64,000 nt of DNA from Panagrolaimus kolymaensis (lineage: Eukaryota; Nematoda; Chromadorea; Rhabditida; Panagrolaimidae). Below the pieces are notes generated by a model. It ran no database searches. It was not told the DNA's origin and was given only the letters and a program-made list of their open reading frames with translations. Position numbers and translations under genes: made by a program. Shown here piece after piece: positions 1 through 13,533 of the stretch. The stretch lies in assembly GCA_028622995.1 (NCBI GenBank), contig JAJQJQ010000003.1:2108001-2172000 (forward strand). The letters are read 5' to 3'. Positions within the stretch are counted from its first letter, which is position 1. Every line of letters begins with the position of its first letter.

Positions 1-644
1 AAGTGGGTGTAGGAATTAGTGTCACTAAATTATGTTAAAAATATTACTAATTTTAAAAATAATCATTTACCTTTGCCGTCGGATTTAAGCGCAAACAAAT
101 AATAATTTGCATAATTATTAAAATTAGGATCAGCAAAGACTGCGTTTTGATAATCGACGAAAGTATTGTAAAGTGTGTCAATTTCTGTATTAACAAAAAC
201 AATTAAATCAGGTTTTGTAACATAAAATAAATCGGGACGTGCAGGTGCTTGCTGGTCTGGAAAATTTTATTCATAAAGCTATATTTTGATATAAATATTT
301 GTCTTACATGATTCACAATAAAGGCCATAATAACCTGTTGGACAGATGCAACGATCGGCAGTGTTATCAGCTGTATAAGAAATGGGATCACTTGAAGGCA
401 AATAACCTTGATTTAAACAATTAATTTGACCACAATCGGATTCTTTAAAATATGAATAACATTGACAATTTCCATCATTACCAACAATGCCACCATTTTG
501 ACAGATGATTGCGTCAAATGAATTATCCCAAGAATCATACCCTAAAAACTTTACTTTTTTCTGCCCTATTTCTCTCGAAGCCTTACCATTTGAAAACGAA
601 GTAGCTAAAGCCAGCAGCGATAGCCAGCTGAGCAATAAATTCAT
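1..644 (-). CDS. Secreted EGF-like protein, N-terminal part (runs off left edge)
   Basis: Exons are 308-644, 71-256 and 1-24 (continuing beyond the window); all are joined in phase 1 by GT-AG introns. The start ATG at 644 opens a hydrophobic signal peptide (MNLLLSWLSLLALATSFSNG). A cysteine-rich part follows with EGF-like signatures: CQNGG, CQCYS, then CICPTGYYGLYCES. After the EGF part, exon 2 begins a region reading DLIVFVNTEIDTLYNTFVDY, which might be the start of a VWA-like or other nematode extracellular domain; this is a guess. Many nematode secreted proteins combine EGF and VWA modules, and some of them respond to pathogens or stress, but no specific orthologue can be named. An acceptor-like TTTTTTAAG ends two bases before the ATG. 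A secreted EGF-like protein is well supported; the family is not. Confidence 0.8.
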
Positions 645-3137
645 CGCTTAAAAAATAACTTTTTAGCAAATAAAAATTAGGTATACTTTTTTTTTGTTTC
701 TAAAAAAACCTATAACTCATTAAAGTTAAAAATGCTACTCTTAAATTTTTTTATTAAGACGCCACACCCAATTACTCCTCTTTCTCAAGCCTTTTCTCCT
801 TTATCATTTCCTCTTGAGCCGCTTAAATGATAAGCATTTTTTTCTTCTGCTAATATTGGTTAAAACGGTGGCAATTCATTCGAATCAAAAAAAAAAACCG
901 GACGTATACTTATTGTCTTTTTTACAATTTTATCTTTGCTTTAGTTTTTTTTGTATGTTCATACTTTTGATTTTATTTTTTGCGTTCTGTGATTACCATG
1001 GAATTTTTGAACGTCGACAACAAACATAATGAAGAAAAGCTTCTCAAAATTTTATGTAAGCTTTGACGTCATAAAAAGAAGAAATAACTTATCGATAAAA
1101 AAATTATGCGATCCATGGTGAAAGTTTCTTATTGCAGCATTATGTTTTTTTTACTCAAAACGAATAAGAAACAAAAAAAAAGATAATAAGTTGGAAAATG
1201 TTTATTTTAACTCATTTTTTGAAGAGTTTTAAAGATTTGTTTAAAGTTCTTCATTAATTTGATAATATTAACTCGATTGTTGTGATCTGATAGGAAAATT
1301 GCTGCAGACTTTTCAATATGTTCCTTCATTCTTAATTTTAATTCCCTGAAGTTTATTTTCAACCAAATCTTTTTTTCACGATTTTTTTCCTCATTTTTTT
1401 TTTGCGCAGCATCCGACCTTCGATTTCACTTTCATAGGCAAATGTCACAAATTAAAATAAATGGGGTTCGATGTGTGAGAGCTGCTTTTTTTAAATGGCA
1501 TTTAAAATCTTTTGTTGCGTCGGGTCAATTTATTTTCTTTGTCTTTTGTATGTCTCTTTATGAAGGGATTCTTTTTATTTGAATTAAAAAAATAAGAGTA
1601 AAATAAATTCTTTTTTTTAAACTTGTGTAATTTAGCATTTTTAACGTCGATTTAATTTTCTGATGTTGAACCTGTTATTTTGGAAAATGAAACAGAAAAG
1701 TATGAATTTTTTCAATATGCAACTTTTGATTTTCTTTAAAAAGATTTGATAAAATTTATTTTGATTGTAAATGTCTGATTTTTTATGGGAAAACAAAAAT
1801 TTCATGTGGCATCCATGAATCAAATTAAAAAAGAGTCAACCAATGATTTCATCTAAGACCGCCTAATTTTTCACAACAATTTTTTTTTATTGAAATACCA
1901 ACTTTTCTGGCTCCTCTTAACAAAAGCAGTTAATGTAGATTTATGTTTTTTCCTTCTTGGTCTATAAGTGGTGGCGTTTGTTGAAAAGTTTTTCTGTAGA
2001 AAAAAAAACAAAAAAACAAGATCGTTTGTGAAGAAGTGGAGACTCGTGATGGTGGCAAAAAAAAAATGAAGACTAGTTTGAGTGAAAACGAAAAAAGGAT
2101 TGGAACTACAAAGTTTTTGAGTCTTTACAGTAACTTTGCGCCTTTTTAGAAAGGTAATTTTTTTCACGAGGTGTAATTCAAGCATATTTTTCGATGGTCA
2201 GAAAAGTGAATAATAATTAACACAATAATAAAATAATAACAATTAGAAAAAAAACTTTATGAAAGATAAATAAAAAGAGAAGCACACAGGATCAAATAAA
2301 AAAAGAGTTTTTTAATGTAATTTTCAAACAGTGAATAAATGATACAAATTTAAAGTCACTCAGAGAAATTTATACTTTTTTTCTGAAATAGTTTAAGTTT
2401 TAAAATAGCTTTGAAGAAAGTTGGGAAAAGAATTTCGTTTATTAAATTTTAAGAAACCATTGTAAAAAAGAGAGAACCCAGCAGGAAACAAATTATTATT
2501 ATTTGAAAAAGACCGAAAAATCTATAAAGTATGATTTGAATAAATTATTAATCATGGAATAAAAAAAAGAGGAAAAAATTCTTTAAAATTTGTCGCAAAA
2601 AAGGCGTTGTTTTCATTCTGATTTTGATTTTTTTATAATTTTTGTGAAAGTAAAAAACAAATAACCAATAGAAAATAGTAAGACAAATTAAAAGAGTAAG
2701 TTTTTTTGGGTGATTAATTAGGATGGGAAGTTTTTTTGAGGAAATAAGTTCAAAATTTGAATGATAGGAAAGAAAATAAAATACATTAAAGAGACAAAAA
2801 ATTCAAAAAACTTGCATTGAAAAAAGAATCAAAAAAATAAAGAAATTCTTGAAAACCATTTGGAAAAATAAATTTAAAAAAATTTAATAGCGTTGATTGT
2901 ATTTTTTGGGACGGCTAACAAGAAAATAATTGAATCCATCGGAATTATGGCGAAGTCATGGATCGACGAAAGCGGTCAAGATACAATTCCCCATCTTTTA
3001 ATCTCGCATTCCATGCACAGTTTTCTTCAACAGAAAAGAAGTCTTTTGTTTCATTAATAAAAGCAAGACAGTTTTGAAAGCACTAAAATTTAAAGTTTCT
3101 TTTTTTGTTGGGAAGAAAAGTTTAAAACTTACACTTT
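645..3137. other. Intergenic region, no gene recognised
   Basis: This stretch separates the start of the EGF-like gene from the 3' end of the Cys-rich gene, so it holds the upstream region of the former. It is AT-rich with many A/T runs. Open frames at 814-1029, 1641-1823 and 1871-2185 are made of low-complexity K/F/L/N codons without splice signals or recognisable motifs. A perfect CRE-type palindrome, TGACGTCA, lies at 1064-1071. Confidence 0.6.
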
Positions 3138-3812
3138 TTAGGCGTTGTCCAAGAAGGCAATTGCTTGTGGCAGCTTTTTTGATTTTTTCATGTTCCATGG
3201 TGTAACATACGCATCGTTACATGCATAATAGCAGGTGTTGTCGGGATCGTTTTCATTGTCCATAAAAACCGTGCAGCAATACGCAGCAGCTAAAAAAAGT
3301 AATCATTAATATTTTAGTAAATTAATGAATATTTATACTTTTAAGTTTAAAAGAAGATCCGTCATTTGAATAAAGCCTTTTTTGGATACACGTGGCAGCA
3401 TCAAAAATATCCTCTGTTAACATATCCGGGATGCATTCTGTAAGGGGGCTCTGTTCGAGAATAGATTTTTTGCAACACGCTTGTGTTGGCCCTTGGCAAC
3501 ACAGAACAGCAGCTAAATTTAAATTAATTAATTATTACTTATCTAAATGGTGAAACTTAAAGTTTTAATAATAAAAAGAAAAAAAATTTGAGAAGCCTAA
3601 CAAAAAATATAAAAAATATAAATATTGCTTAATTTTTAAATAAAAAAAAGTAAAAACGATATATGCTATAAATGGTAAAGCTATGGAAATAGAGCAATGA
3701 TTGCCGCTAGAAAATTTAACTTACTTGTATCCACAACATATTTTTCAAATGAAGCAGCATTTGAGGAAAAAATCCCAGCAAAAATTACAAATAAAAACAA
3801 GCTGGAAGCCAT
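3138..3812 (-). CDS. Small secreted cysteine-rich protein (10 Cys), nematode-type orphan
   Basis: Exons are 3725-3812, 3339-3512 and 3138-3289, all spliced in phase 1; together they encode 137 residues. The first ~20 residues (MASSLFLFVIFAGIFSSNAA) are a signal peptide. The mature part has ten cysteines, enough for five disulfides: LCCQ, ACCKK, TECI and TC in exon 2, then YCCT, TCYYAC in exon 3. Exons 2 and 3 begin alike (TAVLCC and TAAYCC) after the same phase, which suggests an internal exon duplication. No membrane segment follows, so the product is probably secreted. The paired CC layout recalls nematode cysteine modules such as the DB module, but I cannot assign a domain. An acceptor-like CTTTTAG lies 28 bases before the ATG. 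The open frame at 2998-3198 is a shadow of its last exon. Confidence 0.82.
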
Positions 3813-3848
3813 TGGAAAAGTTGGTTGGATTATTTTTAATCTAAAAGA

Positions 3849-5531
3849 AAAAAGTCCATTTTAATTAAAATCACTTAAATCGAAACAAAAGTTTATGTTT
3901 CATTTTTTTCACAACACGTACAGTAAAAAGTTTGTTCCGTTACTAAAATTGCGGAAACTTCAAAAAAGAAGAAGAAATAGAAAGAGAAACTTGTTTTCAT
4001 AAAGTGAAATCATGTACTTATATGAAATGAATCCTATCGTTTTCTTCCTTCAAGGAGGAGGTCATAATTCTTTGACCAAAAACAACAAAGTTCTCTCAAT
4101 CGACGATTCCAATTCAATAAAACGATAAAAAAAAAGAAACGTTGGTCCTTAATATGCTAATGAGAAAAGTTGTGGTGGCCTTTCAACTATTTAAATTTCT
4201 TAAAATTTGATTCATAAAATAATGGCGCCCACCTGCGAAAGGCAATGAAAAAAAAAGAAATGTGAAAAACTTTGTTTTGCCAAAAAAATCAAGCGTTGTT
4301 GTTTGTTTCAAAAAAAAGAAAATAGAAAACTGCTATCGTAGTTCGACTGATCCGATTAGATGGCTGCCTAAAAGCAAAAAAATCATTTTCTTTGTTTTGA
4401 ATTCTTCGATCAAAAAACATCCATAAATTTGCGAAGGCGAAAAAAAAGTTTTACCCAACATTTTTTTTATTGTTCCTCTCTTTTTTTCTTTGTTCCAACT
4501 CGGAGGTCCTTAAATTTTCATAATAAATAAAGATATTCGGAAGCTAAAAAATTTGCGCCTGCTAATTTTGCTGGCGGTCGCCGCGCAAGAAAAATAATCA
4601 TAAATCATAGATAGCGATGGGAGTTGCCATAAAATTTGCCGAAGTTTGAGAATTTTTTTTGAAAGGATGTCATTTTTATTGTGTAAGACTTGGAAATAAT
4701 TTTTTTATTTCAAAAAAGAGGGGAAGGGTTTTGATTTTGTATGGGAAGATTTTTTGAAAAAAGTCTTTATGAAGAAAGTAGGCTTTACTAAATTACTCTT
4801 AAAAAATTGTTTTGAAAAATTCCATTGCAAGCTTATTTGACAGACAATCATCCATAAAAAAAACATTTTCGGTTAATCTGCTAAATACATATTGCATTTA
4901 AAAGAAAAGAAAGCTACCGTAAACGCAGTCACAACCAATCACTTGATTTTTTTTAAATTAAGAAACAAGGTGCAAAAATAGAAATGCAAATGGATAGTAG
5001 CATCCAGCGAAAAAAACCAAGAAAAATTCGAATGCAACAAACTCATTTATGATATTTTAGATGTTGTTAAAGACCAAGAAAAAATCGCAAAAAAATATAG
5101 GCCAAACCCAAATTCTTTTTTATGGCAACAAACCTGTTACATTTTACATACCTTTTGCTAGCCATGGTATCAGACATTGCCTTCCTCATTTACATACAAA
5201 TAAATATTATGTTTTTTCTTTGAAGACAAATATGTGAAGAAAAAAATAAAGAACCACAGATGGTGGAAAAATGCACGGTGTTCGTTTTTTAATGATGTGA
5301 AAATATGTAAATTGCACATATTTTAACAAAATATAAAAGGTAAATCATATTAATATTTTGCAGTAAACTTCTCTTGCACGTGTATATTTTATTTCATTGA
5401 TTTTAGAAACACTAGACATGCTCCATTTTTACATAGAACCCAACAAAAATTTATTTATCGAGCAAAAAGCAAAACAAAAAAATATCGTAATAATTCAATG
5501 AAATAATAGCGCTCTTCAAAAGTTTAATATT
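3849..5531. other. Intergenic region, no gene recognised
   Basis: Space between the 5' end of the Cys-rich gene and the 3' end of the bestrophin gene. It is AT-rich and contains no open frame with coding character. The bestrophin 3' UTR enters from the right, with a polyadenylation hexamer at 5450-5455. Confidence 0.55.
5450..5455 (-). other. Polyadenylation hexamer AATAAA of bestrophin gene
   Basis: TTTATT on the plus strand reads AATAAA in the direction of the gene, 77 bases past its stop codon. Position and strand fit, but the hexamer is common in AT-rich DNA. Confidence 0.4.
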
Positions 5532-7772
5532 TTAAAATTTTCGTTGATTTTGATGTTGGTTTTGGTTGTTTGATGAACCTTCTTCTGGCAGTGTTTCAAG
5601 ATAATTATTGTCGCAAGCATCTTGAGATGAAGTTGAAGACGCTTAAATATATTTATTTTTTTAAAACAAAATTGTTTTGTTTAATAATTCTTACCAAATT
5701 GATTGTTATTGTACCATGCGGGTGGATGATTATTGTGAACATTTCCATTTTCTAAATTAGGTATACCCAAAGATTTTGATCTTAAAAAAATTTTTTTTGG
5801 GTTAATGATAAAAAAAAGAATTTATTACCTTCTTTTAGTAAAAAATCTTTCACTTATTCTTCGACTAATTCCTCCTTTTCCATTGGCATATTTTTGTGGG
5901 TTTTCCACGGTTGTTCTTGTTCGTGAAATCTTTTTAACATTTTCTTTTCCAACTTCTTGTAGAACTGCGGAACCAATTAGGGCATTAACTGTTATATTGG
6001 CGTCTTCAACTGAGCAAAGTGGTCTTTCTCCTGAGAAAAATGCATCCTTCATTTGTTCAGGAAAATCTTGATTTATTTCTGATGAAGTTTGATCAACCAT
6101 TGCAAGTGAAATAGTTATATTTCGATCAATAATAAAATTACATTCAAAATCATCATCATCTTCTCCAAGAGGATTAAGAAGGGCTTCAGCAACTTTAAGC
6201 CAGCCCATATAAAAAACAAATTGAAACATACTCATAAATGGAATGTATAAATCAAGCTAAAAAATAAAATTTAATTTTCTATTGCAAAAAGTACATTTTT
6301 TAGCCAAAATAAAAGTTACCGGTGTTTCATTTGCTGCTCCTTTATTAATAATATATTGGCGGGAAACAATCGACATTAAAAAATAAACCCTAACTGCGCA
6401 GAATACAACTTGAGGATATGCTAAAGGAACTGGAACCCAATCAGTATTACGCAATGTTTGAAGATTTTGATGGAACGCTCGGATTTCCTATAAAAGTAAA
6501 ATTGTAACTAATTATCAAAAAATTAATAAAAATCCTCACATTAAAAAGCCCATTGAGTAAAACGTCACCAATAATTTTACCCTTAAGTCTCATTTCATTT
6601 GAAAGCGCAAATGCCCAATTCATTGGAACCCAATATTTTGCATAATTATTCTTAATGGATTCTATATGTTCCATTTCATGCGGTAGCATAAATCCTAAAA
6701 TAGGGCTACGTTCACTTTTCTATGGATAAATTTCATGGCTTACCTGCATCAACAACAGCATCCAAATTCGGAAATCTTTTTCTTACTTTTATGCTAATAT
6801 CTCTCAATACTAAAACTTGAGTTAAGCAAAGATATCGAACTATATTTCTTTTAACAATCCGTGTTTCTTCGTCTTTTCCAATGATAAAATTGGCAACAAA
6901 AAAGGCAGCACTATAAAGAAAACCTTTTTATCATTTTAATAATCGTATAAAAATAACAAACTTATCAACAAATCCAATATTTGCAAAAATATTTTTCCAT
7001 CGATCAAATATAATTGTAACGAAGAAGCCAAGTAAAAAAGTTAATGGGATGTGTTCATCTCGTTCATACAAAAATTGGGAAAGACCAGCAAATTGCCTAA
7101 ATTTAGTTCCTGTTAATAAAGGCTACGGTACATATATTCCAAATAAATATAGTTTGTACATATTAACTTTTTTTCCTACATTACATCGTTTATCACTTGA
7201 TTCAACGATCTTTGGAATGCAACCAATAATTTCAATAAAAATATATTTATTTTTAGAAAAAATATTTATCATTATAAAAAAATGTGATAAATTTGAAAAA
7301 GGTGAAAGGTATAAATTTTTATTGCCTATAAAGTTTCTTTGTATAAAAATACCGCTTTATGGCTCGATTTTTTTTCAAATTGTATTTTTTAACGACAAAG
7401 AAATCAAAATCGGCTCAGATTCAATTTTCTTGGAGTAAAAAAAGCATAGTTTTGTTAAATTTTGCCATACCGTATCTAAGCCTTTAAATTATGAAAGTAT
7501 TTGTTTTAGTTTTCGAAGAAGCTTTTATCCGTAAAAAAATCGCTCTTTAAAATGCCAACATTTTTCTAAGAAAATTTATAAAACAGAACTTACAGTTGGT
7601 GATATTCATTTAAAGCATATCGATAAATAGCGCAAACAATAAAATAACAGATTGTCCAAAAAATTAATTCTTGAAATACAGATTTCCATATAGATCCTCT
7701 CCAACGAAAAATAACTTTCAAAAATGTCCAAGAGCTGCTACTTGAAACATCCAAATTATAACTGATTGTCAT
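5532..7772 (-). CDS. Bestrophin family chloride channel
   Basis: Eight exons: 7594-7772, 6962-7096, 6744-6910, 6540-6694, 6320-6487, 5829-6256, 5695-5780 and 5532-5641. All phases agree and the total is 475 residues, a usual nematode bestrophin length. Bestrophins are pentameric, Ca2+-dependent anion channels of the plasma membrane. Visible signatures: the N-terminus MTISYNLDVS, FRWRGSIWK, the channel neck IPLTFLLGF (Ile76, Phe80 and Phe84, the same numbering as in human BEST1), RYLCLTQVLVLRDIS, the TDWVPVPLAYPQVV membrane segment, and NPLGEDDDDFE, the acidic Ca2+-clasp cluster. The C-terminal tail is divergent and rich in Asn and Gln. An acceptor-like TATTTTTAG ends 22 bases before the ATG. 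Introns are about 50 bp except the first (497 bp). The last two acceptors end in AAG instead of CAG/TAG. Which C. elegans paralogue it matches cannot be judged by eye. Confidence 0.95.
7097..7593 (-). other. First intron of the bestrophin gene
   Basis: 497 bp, ten times the other introns of this gene. A 129-codon open frame on the opposite strand (7049-7438) crosses the intron and the neighbouring exon; it has no recognisable motif and starts inside coding sequence, so I treat it as chance. Confidence 0.6.
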
Positions 7773-10700
7773 TGTAACAAATATTTTTTTCTCTCTAAAA
7801 ATATTTATGGAACACCAAAATTATCTTCGCTTTTACTCGAATAATTTTATAGACTAGAAAAATAAAAAAGTGTGAAAAAATAAATATTTATAAGCGATAA
7901 AAGAAGGTGATAAAAAAGTTTTTTGACGTTTTACCGACAAAAATAGAATGAATCCAAAGGGTGATATTTTATGATATAATTAAACTTTCAACGACCAATT
8001 ATTTCTATTAACTTTCATTTAAGGCCTGTGTTCTTCCAAAAAGGCGAAAAGACAAAGCATTCATACTTTCATCTTACCGAAAACTTTAGACGAATACCTG
8101 TTCTGAAAATAACCTTAAGTTTTATCTTTTTTTATTTCTTTTTTCATCTTTGATTTTGCATCTTTTTTTATTGCAATTTTCGGTTTTTCATGCATTCTTT
8201 ATTTTTTTGACACCAAAGTATATAAGAACTGCGTCTTTATCAACTCGGCGGCTTCTGATGTAAGCTTTTGAAGAAGCCGGCAAATGACCCAACGAAAGAA
8301 GATGCTGTGCCAATGAAATGAACCATAGCTTAGCGAATATCCGTTAAAAAAATAGCTTGCTTCTTTTTGTTCAGTTACGTCATTGAGAGAAAATGAAGAA
8401 GCGTTAAATTCCTTTTAATTTAATTTTTGAGATTATATTCAATTTGTGATGAAATGATTAAGTAAATTATTATTTTATTTTAATTGAGTTAATAGAATTT
8501 TTTATTTTCACAGGAAATAAATTTTATCCCTGCAAAAATTTTCTCTTAAAGATTTACTAAGGCGGCAATGTAGTATAAACTTTGTTTTTCAAAAAGTAAA
8601 ATGAAAGAAGAAATAAAAAATGTAAAAACTTTAATAAAATTATATTATTTTGTTTAATTTGTTTGCTTGCAAACGGAAGATGAAGAGAGAAAAACTACCA
8701 TTAATGAATGTTAACTAATTTTATTTGCATAAATTAAATTAATTTTCTTTTTTTCTTTGTTTTTTAATATACGCACTGCACTCTCTCAAACTCACACTTT
8801 CAACATTTGACGTTTCTCATTTTTGAGCTAATTTATTTGTTTCATTCATATTAAAAAAACGTAGTAGACGACGGAAAGGCAAATTTTTTAACAAAATTAA
8901 TTATAAAAAATAAATAAAAAAAATTATGATGTAAAACAACCATCATGCATATATATTTTTTCTTCATAAACCAATATGTTTGTTTGCTCTCTTTCTTTCC
9001 TTCACCGCCTACACCTGATTTCTGTTTTGCATTTTAAATTCATTTATACGGTAGAAATGTAGTGAATGTGTTAAAACAAGCATACGTAACACAGAATTTT
9101 AAATCAAATAAAATAAAATAATTTATCGAAAAGGTGGAATTTTTTAGCAAAAATTTTTGACCTAACAACATTTTTGTTTGTTCTCTCGTCAATTACTTAG
9201 AAATTTAAAAAGAGAAAGAAAAGATTTGTATTTTGCACCAAAAGAAAAAGAGAAATAGAAAACTCAGATATTTTTTTGCTGGATACAAACTAAATTTCTT
9301 TTCCATAAATTTGTATCTATCTTGCAAGCAGCAATAATTAAAAAATACTTTTTTTCCATTTTTTTCAAGCTTTTTCATATCCAAAAAAATGCAGCAGTGT
9401 TTCTTAGAAAGTATGAAACTTATTGTTTATATGGTGTGGGTAAATGAAGTTTAATTTTAAAATTAAATTCGGTTCATTTTTTATTATTATTTTGTTGTCG
9501 CCTGCCGTCATTTTTTTCATTTTTGACTCAATTTGATGATGTTTAAAATGAATGAAGCATAAAAAATAAAACAGGTCAAAAATGATATAATAAAAGTCCC
9601 TAGAGAATTGTTATAAATTTAATTTAATATTTATAAAAAAATAGAAAATAAAAACAAAAAGGTTATATCACTTTTTATTTAAAATAATAATAAAAAAAGT
9701 TATAATAAGTTAAACTATAATTTCTAAAAATAGTTAATTTGCGATATCGTGGTAAAAAAAGAAGAAATAAAGATTTATTTTAGCACTTTTGTGTGGATTT
9801 CTTTTTAAATAAAAATAAAATAAAAGCTCTTAATACAATCATAAAAAAAACTTTTAATACAATTTAATACAATTTTATAAACGTGCAATGACTTAAATAA
9901 TTAAATTTGTATTTTTCACATAAAAAACCAGGTCAACCCGAAAATATGCAAAAAAAGCAAAAACAATTGACGTGTCTTAAAAACAGCTCAAAATTTTTAA
10001 ATAGAATTATAACATAAATGTTATATATATCGTCGTCGTCGTAAAAGCTACACGTCAGTTTTTATTTTCTGCCAAAGATCAAAGAAGCAAAAAAAGTTTT
10101 TATTTATGCAACTAAAAAGCATATTTTAAAAAGAGCGGGTGGTGGCAAAAAAAATGTGAAAAATCTAACAAGTATGTAATGGATTTCTTTTTTCATTTGA
10201 GTTTTGTTGTTGTTGCAAATGATAAATCTTGTTGCTTTTAATTCAACTCATAGCTCCGGAAATGTAAAAATGTATGCAGTTCCTTTTTTTTCTCTTTCTC
10301 CCGCAGATGGCAATTCTCGGGTAGCAGTAAATGAGTGTTTTTTATTCCAAAAAAAACATTGTTGTGTTTTTGCCTTTATGCCTCCTCTGACTTACTTACT
10401 GCTTGTTGCTGCTACTCAAGCGTGTAAAAAGCAGACAAGAAACAAAAAAACTATGATATCATTTGATGCCATGTCCGCTTGCTTCTTGTTGGTGGTGGTG
10501 TTAACGCCTTTCTTAAACTATGTACTAAAAAATAATAAAAAATGGGTGGAGCAGCAGAATAACCGCATAATTTATTTGTGCTTAAACCCAGAACCCAAAA
10601 CCCACATCCGGGTCATACTCAGAAAGAAAAAGTTTTGTAAGAGAGCAAAAAATGAATATAAAAAGGATGCAAATAAATTCAGTTTTATAGAATGTTGAAA

Positions 10701-13495
10701 GCCTTTTAGTTTTAATGTTGTTGAGTTGTTAGTTGTTGTTTAAGTCAAGGTGATGTAGTAAAGTAAAATGATTGATAACTAAATAGCTAAACAACTGTGT
10801 GAATGTTAAAAATAATTAATTTTTTTTTAAAAATAATTTGTCAATTTTTTTTATTTGATCTAAACCGACGATAAATCTGGCGATTACAGATGTTTTTTCT
10901 TTTTCTTCATTTATTCTATTTTGAAAAAAATAATTAATAATGACTTCAATTTTTACTCGATTTTTCTGGTATTTTTTAATTTTCTCATTTTTTAACTCTA
11001 AATTTCTTCATATGTATGTACTTCCTTTTATTACACCTTCCCTCCATCCATATGAATATCTTTTTTTAATGAAAAAGCTATGATTATCCGTGAGCTTTTG
11101 AGTTAGGTAGTAAGTACTTTTAGCGTAAGTACATACATGACTATTAAAGATTTTACTGTAGTTTTGTTCTTTTAGCTACTAAAAGAATTGATCTTTTAGT
11201 TTTTAAATTTGCTTTTTTCATTTTTAAAATTTTATGTTTCTGAAATTAAAAACAAAAAAAGTAGCAAAAACCAAAATAATTTTTTCTTGTATGTCTGCTA
11301 AAGTCACTTGGGAAAAGTTATTCTGACAAAAAGAAAAAAAGGTATATCCGAAGGTGTAGAATTTCATTGACGACGACGACAGTCTGAGGCGCGAACAGTT
11401 AAGTTAGTCTGTGCTGAACAAAAAAAACTTTATTTTCTTCCCTCGCCACCGCAACCAACTGTGGCATACATTTATATATATATTTAAATGACGTATAAAA
11501 TAAAAAAAGAATAACGACGTTGCTAAAAGTAGAAAAAAAGTTTTTTGTGCAAAAAAATTATTTGTTTATTGTTTTAAACAATTCTTTGCTCACAATTAAT
11601 TGTTCTTTCTTGAAAATTGATAAACTACAATAGCAAAATAAAACATACACGCTCGGTCGCAGCAAATACAAATCCCTCTTTTCCAGACCCCCAGAATTTT
11701 TATCTTTTGAGAAACCTTAAAAAAGAAAGAGTTTTACGTAGTGCATTTTTTTAATGGAAACACAAAAAAGCTGAAATTAAAAAAGAAAAAATAACTTTAG
11801 CACTTTTTTGTTGTCTAGCTTATTTATGCCCATCTAAATTTTAAGTAAATATTTTCATATGCTTTTTGTTTGTTTGTTTGTTGATGACATGCTAAAATGA
11901 AATGTGTTCCGCTTTGAACCAACCTAAATTTATATTGATAAAAAGATTATTAAACTCTGTACAATATAGACATTTTAAAAGAACCACTTCTAAAAATAAC
12001 TAAATTTTTGTTTAATAATTTTTTGATCTACGGGTGTTTTGAGGTTTTTGAACATTAATATTCCCTTTTCAATTATTTTAAGCAAAGAAATTTATTCTTT
12101 TTATGCCAAAAAAATTTTTTTGACAAAATCTCGAGAATTAGCGTGCAAAGAGCTTAAAAAAGGCTTCGGGACTTTTTGCATTTTTTTGTCTAGGTAGCCA
12201 AATTCAGCTCATTTCATCTTTTTTTTTATTTCTATATTTCAAAAGGTGACGTCCCTAAGCTTGTTCCATTTGCGTCTTCTTTGAGCTGATGATCCAAAGA
12301 AAGAATCCATTTTTTTCATTTGACTTAAGAACTCTTACGCGGAGACGGGCGCTTGCTCATCTTCTCTTCGGATAAAATAGGGTTTGTTTAATCTCTTCCT
12401 TTATATGTATATTGGCACATAAAAAATTTTTGGAAAAAAAATCTATTTTAAGGATTGGATCAAAGACTGCAAAAAAGCAAGAAAAAAAAACTTAGGCAAA
12501 AAGCCAAATTTAAATAACTATTTATTTTGATGTTTTTCCTATCGCCTCCTACAGTAAATATTCCAATGAAAAACATGTTTTTTATAAATCAGAAATCACA
12601 TTCTTTTAAATACGCAAATAAAAAAAATGTTTCTCTATTTTAGAGTGCGAAGCTTAAATTAGTACCTCTCTTTGCTAAGTTTAAATTTATTTGCAAAAAA
12701 TATAAACTCCATTGAACAAAGATATAAGCAATTTTACTATGGAATGCAAAACATCGTTTTTCTTTATTCAAAAGAAGAAAAAAATATGTCGTCAAAGCCA
12801 CCATCGTCTGGAGCAATACACTCTTAATTGTGGCTTGGTGTTAAGGGTTTTTTTCTATAAACATCTAATAATTTATTTTTTGCTTCCTTAAATAATAAAT
12901 AAAAAAAGTTACTTTAAAAAATGTGCTTTTTGAAAGCTGAAAAAACATGTTTGACTGTAAATTAAAAAACCTTTTTTTGACACCGAATGAGGTGATTCTT
13001 TTTTTGTGTAGCTTGATTGGTGGTTGTTCGTTGTTTCTTTGTTGCTTAAGGTTGGGAAGGCTATTTGTTGACGTTAAACTTAAAATAATATTTGTTCCTC
13101 ATTTTTTTTCTTTATCTTTGCATTCTTGAGATTTTTGTATAACACGAAAGCAACTTAAATAACTATTTTGGTATAAAAAAAATATTTGAAAAAAGCCTAT
13201 CACTGAATGACATCAAAAAAATGCCGAAAAATGTTTAAACTTTAAGTTAGAGAATTTTATTCTAAAGCAGATTATTTTTCTATTATTTGTTATATGATTA
13301 TAATTCTACAGTTTCCAATGAAAATAAAAACTACAGAAATTTTTTTATTGTATAATTGAGTTTTGGTTTTAAACTGACCGGCGGTCTTTCTTTCTTTTAT
13401 TCTTTAGAATAGTTAGTTTTCACTCGTTTGTCTGCTTTGGCATCTCTCTTATGTGAAACGTGCGTGTATGCAAAGAAGAAGAAGGAAGGCGCCTT

Positions 13496-13510
13496 CATTC
13501 ATTCATTCAT
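13496..13510. repeat. (CATT)n microsatellite
   Basis: Three and a half copies of CATT, just upstream of the CRE-like element. Confidence 0.8.
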
Positions 13511-13533
13511 AGGCGATGTGGCTGCATTCTATG

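Noticed and set aside
1871..2185. 104-codon minus-strand frame
   Set aside because: Low-complexity K/F/T/S codons, no signal or domain, no splice context.
7049..7438. 129-codon plus-strand open frame overlapping bestrophin exon 2 and intron 1
   Set aside because: It begins antisense to a well supported exon, has no motif and no splice or promoter context; AT-rich intron sequence explains the rest.
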